Part shown: positions 53,243 to 64,000 of the stretch, piece after piece | Layout: each line of letters starts with the position of its first letter | How positions within the stretch are numbered: position 1 is the first letter of the stretch | From: Candidatus Margulisiibacteriota bacterium | GTDB lineage: Bacteria > Margulisbacteria > WOR-1 > O2-12-FULL-45-9 > XYB2-FULL-48-7 | NCBI GenBank assembly: GCA_025453605.1 | Contig: JALOPZ010000003.1 | Coordinates: 1 to 64,000, forward strand | Direction of reading: 5' to 3' | DNA length: 64,000 nt | Position numbers and translations under genes: made by a program | Notes under the pieces: model-generated | The model's input: the letters and a program-made list of their open reading frames with translations, nothing else | What the model was told of the DNA's origin: nothing | Databases searched by the model: none

Positions 53243-53246
<4 letters not shown>
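53046..53246 (+). CDS. Small Fis-type DNA-binding protein
   Basis: The 66-residue protein is almost entirely a Fis/NtrC-C-terminal type domain: a dimerising helix (VYRFLIESVERPLLLKVLSYTGG) followed by the helix-turn-helix QLEAARILGINRNTLRTKLKRLGI. Such domains normally end sigma-54 activators or occur as the nucleoid protein Fis. Here it is the first gene of the gltBD operon, overlapping gltB by four bases, downstream of a palindromic operator. It may regulate the operon or act as a small partner or competitor of the NifA-like activator (inference). Confidence 0.85.
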
Positions 53247-57617
<4,371 letters not shown>

Positions 57618-57625
<8 letters not shown>

Positions 57626-58973
57626 TCCGCACGGGTTTTTAAAGATCAAACGGAGCAAGACCGATTACCGCCCGGCCTGCGAGCGGGTCAAGGACTTTGC
57701 CCCGGTCGCCGCTCCCCGCGCCGAAGGAGTCACGCGCGAACAGACCTCCCGCTGTATGGATTGCGGCACCCCGTTCTGTCACTGGGGTTGCCCGCTCGGC
57801 AACTTCATTCCGGAATGGAACGATCTGACCGCTAATCTCCACTGGGAACGGGCGCTCGACTTGCTGCAGGCGACCAACAACCTGCCGGAGGTGACCGGCC
57901 GGGTCTGTCCGGCGCTCTGCGAGTTCGCTTGTGTCCTGGGGATCAACGACGACCCGGTCACCATCCGCGAGAACGAACTGGCGATCGTCGAATACGGTTT
58001 TGCCCACGGCCTGATCAAGCCGCAACCGCCCGCCGTCCGGACCGGGAAAAAAGTGGCGGTCGTCGGTTCCGGTCCGGCCGGCTTGGCCTGCGCCGCCCAA
58101 TTGAACCGGGCCGGGCACCTGGTCACCGTTTACGAAAAAGCGGACAAGATCGGCGGCTTAATGCGCTACGGCATACCGGAGTTCAAACTGGAAAAGAGCG
58201 TGCTCGACCGGCGTCAGGCGTTGTGGACGGCAGAAGGGGTCGTTTTTAAATGCGGCGTCAATATCGGCGTCGACCGGACCGTAGCGGAGCTGCAGCGCGA
58301 ACATGACGCGGTCGTTCTGGCCGGCGGTTCACGGGTGCCGCGCGACCTGAAAGTGCCGGGCCGGGAGCTGGCCGGCATCCATTTTGCCCTGGAGTATCTG
58401 ACCCAGCCGAATCCGCTCGACGCGCGGGGGAAAAAGGTCGTAGTGATCGGCGGCGGTGATACCGGCGCCGACTGCGTCGGCACCGCTCACCGCCAGGGAG
58501 CGGCCTGCGTTGTTCAGATCGAACTGCTGCCGGAGCCGCCCAGGGAGCGGCCGGCCGGTCAGCCGTGGCCGAAATATCCGTTTATTTTCAAGACCTCGAC
58601 CAGCCACGAAGAGGGTGGGGAGCGGCGCTGGTCGATCACGACCAAAGAATTTAAAGGTCAAAAGGAAAAAGTAAATAGTCTTGTATGCGCCCGGGTTGAT
58701 TCGAGCTTAAAAGAGGTCCCGGGAACAGATCTGACGATCGAGGCTGATCTGGTCTTGTTGGCGTTGGGCTTCCTGCATCCGGAGCCGATCAACGGGTTAA
58801 TGGTCGAATTAGACCAGCGGGGAAATTTTAAGACCGACCAGAACTATATGACTTCGGTCAAAGGGATCTTTGCCGCCGGCGACATGCGGCGCGGCCAGTC
58901 GCTGATCGTCTGGGCGCTTGATGAAGGGCGCCGGGCAGCCGCGGCAGTCAACCGGTATCTGGCGGTTACTTGA
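57618..58973 (+). CDS. gltD: Glutamate synthase small subunit
   Basis: The 451-residue partner of GltB passes electrons from NAD(P)H through FAD and two [4Fe-4S] clusters (CMDCGTPFCHWGCP near 38, GRVCPALCEFACVLG near 95). FAD fold: VAVVGSGPAGLACAAQLNRAGH near 145. NAD(P)H fold: VVVIGGGDTGADCVG near 274. It differs from nfnB in sequence and is fixed to GOGAT by its overlap with gltB. Its end overlaps the convergent lipoprotein gene by eight bases. Confidence 0.96.
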
Positions 58974-59463
58974 GCAGCGACCTGATCAGCGACTCGACCT
59001 CGGTCGGTTTGGGGAGCGGGAGAGTGCCGCTCGCCGCGACCGGTGCTTCCACCCCGATCCCGACCACGCTGGAACGGAATTTCCCTCTTAATTCGTAAGG
59101 GATGCTGGTTTTACCGGCGGCGATCGCGTTCGCCAGATCGGTCGCCACGGCAAAAACCTTGACCAGATCGATCCGGGAGACGATCTGGAACGTCGCTTGG
59201 CCGGTCGCCCCGACTTCGATCGATGAAGACCGCCCGGTGCTGAATTCCCGTCCGTTAACGACCAGCGTGTAATCGATCACGCCGTTTAGCGCGATCGGGT
59301 TGCTGTTCTTGATCGAAAATTTTGAGGTGGCCTGGAGTTCCTGAAAGGAGAGCGGGGTGACATTGGTCTCCTGGTGGTCGATCTGCGGCGGATTAAGCGA
59401 GACACAACCGGTCAGGGCAAATGCGGCCAGCACACCAACGGCAACCAAGATGATCTTTTTCAT
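58966..59463 (-). CDS. LEA-type 2 (WHy-domain) lipoprotein
   Basis: The 165-residue protein has a signal peptide and lipobox (FALTGC). It has a single LEA14/WHy beta-sandwich domain (about 40-145; TSKFSIKNSNPIALNGVIDYTLVVNGREFSTG). Proteins of this family are linked to desiccation or stress in plants and occur as lipoproteins in many bacteria with unclear roles. The ATG at 59463 is preferred: GGAG is well spaced from it, while the upstream GTG at 59472 sits too close to the ribosome site. It overlaps the end of maf by four bases. Confidence 0.82.
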   Translation of the reverse strand: MKKIILVAVGVLAAFALTGCVSLNPPQIDHQETNVTPLSFQELQATSKFSIKNSNPIALNGVIDYTLVVNGREFSTGRSSSIEVGATGQATFQIVSRIDLVKVFAVATDLANAIAAGKTSIPYELRGKFRSSVVGIGVEAPVAASGTLPLPKPTEVESLIRSLLK

Positions 59464-60014
59464 TTTTGACACTCCTTTAATAAGATCTTTAAGGCCGCCA
59501 CCGGCAGCCCGACCACATTATCATAGTCGCCGTCGATCCGGTCAATGAACGTTGCCTCGATCTCCTGAATGCCGTAGGCACCCGCTTTATCGAGCGGGCG
59601 GCCGGTCGCTACGTAAGCGGCGATCGTGCCGGCGCCGACTTTTTTCATCCGGACCGTGGTGGTGACAAAAGTAGCGCCGACCCGTTTGCCAACTACCGCC
59701 AGGCCGGTGATGACCCGGTGGGTGTGGCCGGTCAGCGCGCGGAGCATCCGGACTGCGTCCCGGTTATCGCGCGGTTTGCCCAGGATCTTTTGGCCGAGGA
59801 CGACGATCGTGTCGGCCCCGATCACCGTCGCCCGGGGGTGGCGGCAGGAAACCTCGAGCGCTTTGGCCAGCGCCGCTTTGACCGCAAAGGCTTCGGGGGT
59901 CTGGGCTCTGACCGCGCTCTCGTCGACCCGGCTGGGGACCACGGTAAAGGTCTGGAGGAGCTTTTGCAGCAATAATTTGCGCCGCGGCGAAGCCGAGGCG
60001 AGGATGTATCTCAT
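59460..60014 (-). CDS. maf: Maf/YhdE-family nucleotide pyrophosphatase
   Basis: The 184-residue protein opens with YILASASPRRKLLLQKL, the Maf substrate loop. It also has AAKAL-type helix and IGADTIVVL near 65 with the catalytic Asp. Maf proteins hydrolyse dTTP/UTP or modified nucleotides and are linked to septum control. First gene of a two-gene minus-strand operon; its start is 30 bases from the divergent cation exporter. Confidence 0.93.
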   Translation of the reverse strand: MRYILASASPRRKLLLQKLLQTFTVVPSRVDESAVRAQTPEAFAVKAALAKALEVSCRHPRATVIGADTIVVLGQKILGKPRDNRDAVRMLRALTGHTHRVITGLAVVGKRVGATFVTTTVRMKKVGAGTIAAYVATGRPLDKAGAYGIQEIEATFIDRIDGDYDNVVGLPVAALKILLKECQK

Positions 60015-60026
60015 TAAACGATTATA

Positions 60027-60035
60027 TGATAAAAT
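60027..60035 (+). promoter_or_regulatory. Extended -10 promoter of the second cation exporter
   Basis: TGATAAAAT (TGnTAAAAT) ends eight bases before the ATG at 60044. No ribosome site, so the message is probably leaderless. It makes the upstream in-frame ATG at 60026 unlikely. Confidence 0.5.
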
Positions 60036-60043
60036 TCTGGCTA

Positions 60044-60913
60044 ATGAAAGAACGGTTTTTGGCCATCCGTCAGGTCTTGCTGCAGATCCTGGTCCTGAAC
60101 TGGCTGGTAGCGGTCCTGAAGATCGTCGTCGGCATCCTGTTTAACGTCATGTCGATGGTGGCCGACGGTTTCCACTCTTTCTCCGACGGGACCAGTAATA
60201 TCATCGGCCTGGTCGGGATCACCCTGGCTTCCCGGCCCAAAGACGAAGACCACCCCTACGGGCACAAAAAGATCGAAACTTTTACCGCCCTGGGGATCGC
60301 CGCGCTCCTGCTGCTGGTCTGTTACGAGATCAGCCGGGCCGCTTTGAACCGTTTTTTTGCTCCGGTCGCGCCGGACGCCGGTCCTCTGACCTTTATCGTC
60401 ATGGCGGTTACTCTGGCGGTCAATGGCTGGGTCGTCTACTACGAGCGGCGGCGGGGAGCAGAGCTGAAGAGCCCGATCCTGGCGGCCGATGCTCTCCATA
60501 CCCGGACCGATATTTTTGTATCCCTGCTGGTTGTCTTTTCCCTGATCAGCGTCCGGCTCGGTTATCCGCTGATCGATCTGCTGGCCTCACTGGTCATTAT
60601 CGTGATCATTATAATGACCGCCGCCCAGATCATTCGGCAGGTGTTTGACGTCCTGGTCGACCGGGCAGCGGTCGACCATAAAATGATCGAGGGGCTGCTT
60701 TTGGCCCATCCAGCGGTCAAACTGTGCCACAAGGTCAGGAGCCGCGGGCCGGAGGACGACATGCATATCGACCTGCACATCAGCGTCGATCCGGCGATGA
60801 GCGTCGACGCTTCGCATCAGCTGTCACACGATCTGCAGCAGGAGATCAAAGCCAATATCCCGGGGATCACCGATGTGATCATCCATATCGAACCGAGCCA
60901 CCGTTTAAAATAA
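60044..60913 (+). CDS. Cation diffusion facilitator (FieF/MamM-like)
   Basis: The 289-residue metal/proton antiporter has six membrane helices. The metal-site motifs are DGFHSFSD in helix 2 and DALHTRTD in helix 5, and the C-terminal cytoplasmic domain (about 205-289) includes the conserved SVDASHQLSHDLQQEIK stretch. The HxxxD-type sites resemble FieF and MamM, so iron or zinc is plausible. It belongs to a different branch from the His-tailed exporter at 19789-20700. The start at 60044 fits the promoter. Confidence 0.9.
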   Translation: MKERFLAIRQVLLQILVLNWLVAVLKIVVGILFNVMSMVADGFHSFSDGTSNIIGLVGITLASRPKDEDHPYGHKKIETFTALGIAALLLLVCYEISRAALNRFFAPVAPDAGPLTFIVMAVTLAVNGWVVYYERRRGAELKSPILAADALHTRTDIFVSLLVVFSLISVRLGYPLIDLLASLVIIVIIIMTAAQIIRQVFDVLVDRAAVDHKMIEGLLLAHPAVKLCHKVRSRGPEDDMHIDLHISVDPAMSVDASHQLSHDLQQEIKANIPGITDVIIHIEPSHRLK

Positions 60914-60925
60914 AGTGAAATCCGC

Positions 60926-60954
60926 TTGCATTAATGGTGAAGATAGGGTAGGAT
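60926..60954 (+). promoter_or_regulatory. Sigma-70 promoter of the RRM protein gene
   Basis: TTGCAT (60926-60931), 17 bp, TAGGAT (60949-60954). It gives a leader of about 110 bases before the ATG at 61073, unusually long for this window. Confidence 0.5.
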
Positions 60955-61072
60955 AGAAGAGTCGAAGTTAATGGTTTAGATTCAAAGTGACTGCATCTTT
61001 TGATCAGGTGTCCCCGCAACGGGTCCCCATCCATTAAACCAGCAGAAAAATCTAATAAAGGAGAAAGTACAC

Positions 61073-61366
61073 ATGAAGAGCATATTCGTAGGCAATTTGC
61101 CCTGGTCGACCACTGACGAAGATCTGAAAACGAAGTTTTCGGAATTCGGCAACGTGATCTCGGCCCGGGTCGTTTCCGACAAGTTCACGGGCAAGTCCCG
61201 CGGCTTCGGATTTGTTGACATGGAAGACGCGGATGCCGATAAGGCCATTGCCGGGATGACCGGTTTCAAATGGGGCGACCGTGAGCTGACTGTTAACGAA
61301 GCCAAGCCCAAGTCGGAAGGCGGCGGCCGCGACCGCGGTCCCCGGCGCGATTTCAACCGGTTCTAA
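61073..61366 (+). CDS. RRM-type RNA-binding protein (cyanobacterial Rbp-like)
   Basis: The 97-residue protein is one RNA recognition motif (about 1-82) with RNP2 IFVGNLPW and RNP1 KSRGFGFVDM, followed by a short Gly/Arg-rich tail (GGGRDRGPRRD). This is the layout of cyanobacterial cold-responsive Rbp proteins, which bind RNA and may act as chaperones. AAGGAG precedes the ATG. The long leader suggests post-transcriptional control as in cold-shock genes (inference). A strong terminator follows. Confidence 0.92.
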   Translation: MKSIFVGNLPWSTTDEDLKTKFSEFGNVISARVVSDKFTGKSRGFGFVDMEDADADKAIAGMTGFKWGDRELTVNEAKPKSEGGGRDRGPRRDFNRF

Positions 61367-61391
61367 TAAAAAGGATCGTTGATCAACAAGA

Positions 61392-61418
61392 GGCCCTGGT
61401 GCAAACCAGGGCCTTTTT
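61392..61418 (+). terminator. Intrinsic terminator after the RRM gene
   Basis: GGCCCTGGT, loop GCAA, ACCAGGGCC, then TTTTT: a perfect nine-pair hairpin. Confidence 0.93.
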
Positions 61419-61421
61419 GTA

Positions 61422-61427
61422 TATAAT
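61422..61427 (+). promoter_or_regulatory. -10 box of tspO
   Basis: TATAAT directly after the terminator, 22 bases before the ATG at 61450, with AAGGAGG between. Confidence 0.55.
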
Positions 61428-61449
61428 ATGGGCGCGTAAGGAGGTTATT

Positions 61450-61917
61450 ATGAAATATGTTCGGTTGCTCCTTTCCCTGGGCGTCTGTTTTGGTGCCGCC
61501 GCTTTTGGCTCGGCCGCGACGATGCCGCAGATCGCGACCTGGTATGCCGCTTTGCAAAAACCGTTCTTTAGTCCGCCGAACTGGATCTTTGGCCCGGTCT
61601 GGACGCTTCTCTACGCCATGATGGCGGTCGCCGCCTGGCTGGTCTGGGAAAAGGGGTGGGACAAAAAAGGAGTTAAATTCGCCCTGCTGGCTTTCGGCGA
61701 ACAGCTGGCGTTAAATGTCCTCTGGTCATTCTTGTTCTTTGCCTGGCACAGTTTATGGGGCGCCTATCTGGGGATCATTGTTCTCTGGGCGTTGATCCTG
61801 CTGACGATCATCAGGTTCCGCCGGCTCGATCAGGCCGCGGCCTGGTTATTAGTTCCCTATATCCTGTGGGTTAGCTTTGCCTCGTTCCTCAATCTGGCGA
61901 TCGCGTTACTGAACTGA
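61450..61917 (+). CDS. tspO: TspO/MBR-family membrane protein
   Basis: The 155-residue five-helix protein shows the family's KPFFSPPNWIFGPVWTLLYAMMAVAAWLVW stretch near residue 37 and ALNVLWSFLFFAWHSLWGA near 93. TspO binds porphyrins and related molecules and takes part in tetrapyrrole or stress regulation in bacteria. The start is set by AAGGAGG. Its 3' end overlaps the convergent DUF1667 gene by 12 bases. Confidence 0.93.
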   Translation: MKYVRLLLSLGVCFGAAAFGSAATMPQIATWYAALQKPFFSPPNWIFGPVWTLLYAMMAVAAWLVWEKGWDKKGVKFALLAFGEQLALNVLWSFLFFAWHSLWGAYLGIIVLWALILLTIIRFRRLDQAAAWLLVPYILWVSFASFLNLAIALLN

Positions 61918-62262
61918 GCGGGTCGCGATCAGGTCGACCCCCAGACAGAGCAGGTCTTTGATAACGACCTCGCCAACGGCGACCGGGTGGGTCAAGCGGG
62001 CGCCGGAGATCAACGCCATCGCTTCGAGCAGTCGGGCTTTCGGGATCGGTTTATCGGTCCGGACCGGAACGAGCTTAAGGTCGAGCCCCTCGGTCAGGAC
62101 GGTCGTTGTTAATATCCTCATGGGACTCTCGATCTCCTGCCGGCCGTAAGCCAGCCCTTTTTCACACTGATTACCGGTCAGGCTGATCACCCGTCCGCCT
62201 TCTTCATTGATCTCAAGTTGGCATCCTTTGGGACACTCAATGCAGGTCATTTTTCTAAGCAT
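61906..62262 (-). CDS. DUF1667 protein (small CxxC redox-associated subunit)
   Basis: The 118-residue protein begins CIECPKGCQLEIN with a CxxCxxxC-like cluster and a later Cys in NQCEKGLAYGRQE, probably an Fe-S or zinc site, then PMRILTTTV and ALISGARLTHPVAVGEVV. DUF1667 proteins are regularly encoded with the two FAD oxidoreductases found upstream, in glycerol-3-phosphate or hydroxyacid oxidation operons. It overlaps the upstream gene by eight bases; GGAG lies ten bases before the ATG. Confidence 0.85.
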   Translation of the reverse strand: MLRKMTCIECPKGCQLEINEEGGRVISLTGNQCEKGLAYGRQEIESPMRILTTTVLTEGLDLKLVPVRTDKPIPKARLLEAMALISGARLTHPVAVGEVVIKDLLCLGVDLIATRSVQ

Positions 62263-63178
62263 TTTTCAGGTACTCCGCTGCCGCTTCGCCGGCTTTCTGA
62301 CTATCCCGGGTGACATTATCGACCAGGTCATAGACCTTGAGCGAGTTGCCGCAAACGAACAGACCGGGGAGGTTCGGCTTGGCCGGGTCGGGCGATCCGG
62401 CCTGCTCGATCAGTTCGTTCTCGGGGATCAAGCCGACCGACACCAGCACCGTATCACAGGTCAGCTCAAAGGTCTCTTTGGTCTCATTGTTCTCGACGGT
62501 CACTTTCTCGACCCGGTCCCGGCCGTGGATCAGTGCGACCCGGTGGTTAAGGTAGAGCGGGATCTGAAAATCCTCCAGGCACTGAACGACGTTGCGGACC
62601 AGGCCGCGCGACTCTTTTTGGATCTCCACGACCGCCTTGACCCTGGCCCCTTCCAGGGTGAAACGGCGCGCCATGATCAGGCCGATGTCGCCCGAACCGA
62701 TGACGACGATCTCTTTCCCGGGGAGCCAACCTTCGATGTTGACCATCTTCTGGGCCAGGCCGGCGGGAAAGATCCCGGCCGGACGGGTGCCGGCGATATG
62801 GATCATCTCGCGCGTCCGCTCCCGGCAGCCGGTCGCCATGATCAGCGCTCTGGGCTGGAGAGTGACCATCCCACCCGGCTTTAGATAGGTCAGTTCCCTG
62901 TCGGCGGTCAGCCTAACGACGAACGACCGGAGGCTGACTTCGATCTCCTGGGCCGCCGCAACTTGTTTAATAAAGCGGTCGGCGTACTCCGGACCGGTCA
63001 GGTCGGTTTTAAAGTGATGGAGACCGAAGCCGGGGTGGATGCATTGGTTAAGGATGCCGCCCAGATACTGATCGCGCTCGATCAGCAGGATATCCTTTAC
63101 TCCCGCTTGATAGGCGGCTAAAGCGGCAGCCATTCCCGCAGGTCCGCCTCCAACTATCACTAAATCCCTTTGTTCCAC
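62255..63178 (-). CDS. FAD-dependent pyridine nucleotide-disulfide oxidoreductase-like protein
   Basis: The 307-residue flavoprotein has an N-terminal FAD fold (LVIVGGGPAGMAAALAAYQAG), a central NAD-binding fold (EIVVIGSGDIGLIMARRFTLEGA near 148) and a closing LFVCGNSLKVYDLVDNV stretch. The NQCIHPGFGLHHF segment near 49 is typical of the subunit that pairs with GlpA/LhgO-like enzymes. It starts at GTG (63178), three bases after the upstream stop. It probably passes electrons between the dehydrogenase and NAD(P). Confidence 0.87.
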   Translation of the reverse strand: MEQRDLVIVGGGPAGMAAALAAYQAGVKDILLIERDQYLGGILNQCIHPGFGLHHFKTDLTGPEYADRFIKQVAAAQEIEVSLRSFVVRLTADRELTYLKPGGMVTLQPRALIMATGCRERTREMIHIAGTRPAGIFPAGLAQKMVNIEGWLPGKEIVVIGSGDIGLIMARRFTLEGARVKAVVEIQKESRGLVRNVVQCLEDFQIPLYLNHRVALIHGRDRVEKVTVENNETKETFELTCDTVLVSVGLIPENELIEQAGSPDPAKPNLPGLFVCGNSLKVYDLVDNVTRDSQKAGEAAAEYLKNA

Positions 63179-63181
63179 GTT

Positions 63182-64000
63182 CTACTCTCTACTTTCCACG
63201 ATCACATTAGAGCCGGGGCCGCGTTTGGTGATCTCGGTCGGTTTCAATTTCAGCTCCTCGATCATGATCTTCATTATCCGGGTGGTGCAAAAGCCGCCGT
63301 GGCAGCGACCCGCCTGGGCTCTGGTCCGGAACTTGATCCCGTCGAGCGTCCGCGCCCCTCTTTTGATGGCGTCGCGCACCTCTCTGGCCGAGACCATTTC
63401 ACAACGGCAGACGATCTCACCGTAGGTCGGGTCTTGTTCCAGCAGAAAGGGGAGATGGGTCACGGGTAACGAGAACAGATGGGTGGTCTTGGGCCGGTAA
63501 TGCTGAAAACTGAGTTTGCGATGCGGCCAGAGACCGTGTTTTTTCAGCAATTCGACGACCAGCAGGGCGATCGCCGGGCCGGCCGTCAGGCCGGGGGATT
63601 GAATGCCGGCAACGGTGATCAGCCCGGGGACCTTGGCTTCGTGGCGAATGATAAAGTCCTTGCCGGCGACCGGCCGCAGGCCGGCGAAGTAAGCAATAAT
63701 ATCGTTCTCGCTGAGTGAGGGGACAAGTTGTCTGGTCGCCGCCAGGACTTTTTGCAATCCGGCGTCGGAGGTTGACCGGTCCTCTTTATCGGCGACCTCT
63801 TCAGCGGTCGGTCCGATCATCGGGTTGCCGTCCGACGTTTTGATGACCAGTATTCCTTTGGTCGTTGGGGTGGGGAGGGGAAAGATGATATGGTTGACCA
63901 GATGCTCGCGCTTTTTATCGAGCAGGAATTCTTCCCCTTTGCGCGGTTTGATCGTCAGATCGTCAATGCCGGCCAGTCTGGCGACCTCGTCGGCATACAG
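63182..64000 (-). CDS. GlpA/LhgO-like FAD-dependent dehydrogenase with BFD [2Fe-2S] domain (5' end outside window)
   Basis: The reading frame is open to the window edge, so only the last 272 residues are seen. It includes the substrate-domain stretch HLVNHIIFPLPTP, then PMIGPTAEEV, the DAO closing motif SPGLTAGPAIA, and a C-terminal BFD-type [2Fe-2S] domain (EIVCRCEMV, RCHGGFC). The domain order matches anaerobic glycerol-3-phosphate dehydrogenase GlpA and related hydroxyglutarate oxidases. The trio with the next two genes is a known operon type; substrate not settled. Confidence 0.85.
   Translation of the reverse strand: MYADEVARLAGIDDLTIKPRKGEEFLLDKKREHLVNHIIFPLPTPTTKGILVIKTSDGNPMIGPTAEEVADKEDRSTSDAGLQKVLAATRQLVPSLSENDIIAYFAGLRPVAGKDFIIRHEAKVPGLITVAGIQSPGLTAGPAIALLVVELLKKHGLWPHRKLSFQHYRPKTTHLFSLPVTHLPFLLEQDPTYGEIVCRCEMVSAREVRDAIKRGARTLDGIKFRTRAQAGRCHGGFCTTRIMKIMIEELKLKPTEITKRGPGSNVIVESRE

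Overview
The window reads as a compact chromosome segment of about 56-58 % GC from a diderm bacterium of an uncultivated lineage. My best guess is the Margulisbacteria/WOR-1 neighbourhood near the base of Cyanobacteria. That placement is inference only: it rests on heptameric short tandem repeats and an RRM protein as in cyanobacteria, an archaeal-type NrpR regulator, NfnAB, a type III glutamine synthetase and putative outer-membrane barrels. Genes are densely packed, with many 4-base ATGA/GTGA/TTGA overlaps and convergent genes whose ends overlap. Several promoters put TATAAT only 7-10 bases before the start codon, which suggests leaderless mRNAs.

Layout. 1-231: tRNA 3' halves interrupted by a small palindromic element. 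232-3213: secD-secF-uppP. 3265-4503: von Willebrand A lipoprotein. 4588-6822: ftsK. 6827-7450: unknown protein. 7495-10032: a BtuFCD-type ABC importer. 10016-14420: three genes for surface glycan assembly. 14422-17549: tRNA-His and three genes on the minus strand (flavin reductase, SrkA-like kinase, serine hydrolase). 17626-18516: tRNA cluster holding a broken tRNA-Pro, a GIY-YIG nuclease gene and intact Pro, Gly, Arg, Leu and Lys tRNAs. 18581-21393: MFS and zinc-type efflux transporters and a small barrel. 21459-29861: glnA followed by a signalling cluster of PAS proteins, an atypical KAS III, a 7TM histidine kinase and two membrane coiled-coil proteins. 29938-34907: gdhA facing nrpR and a PEP/pyruvate-binding fusion protein. 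34939-38538: nfnAB and a MATE exporter. 38609-40634: LysM protein, nadE and a secreted redoxin-like protein. 40729-44642: NifA-like activator, Gcw_chp barrel, amt and glnB. 44660-50708: ATP synthase operon. 50863-58973: glnN, a small Fis-like gene and gltBD. 58966-64000: LEA-like lipoprotein, maf, cation exporter, RRM protein, TspO and a three-gene FAD oxidoreductase operon cut by the window end.

The window is dominated by nitrogen assimilation: two glutamine synthetases, GOGAT, GDH, ammonium channel plus P-II, and NfnAB. Three regulatory layers are visible. Sigma-54 promoters precede the barrel gene, amt and glnN, next to a NifA-like activator. A 17-bp palindrome recurs at glnA, glnN and the fis-like/gltBD operon. 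A different palindrome sits inside the gdhA promoter beside an NrpR homologue.

The most unusual observation is an 82-85 bp dimeric palindrome inserted at exactly the same point of the tRNA T-loop (TTC|AAAT) in at least two places. In one of them it lies beside a small GIY-YIG nuclease gene that is bracketed by the broken and an intact copy of the same tRNA-Pro.
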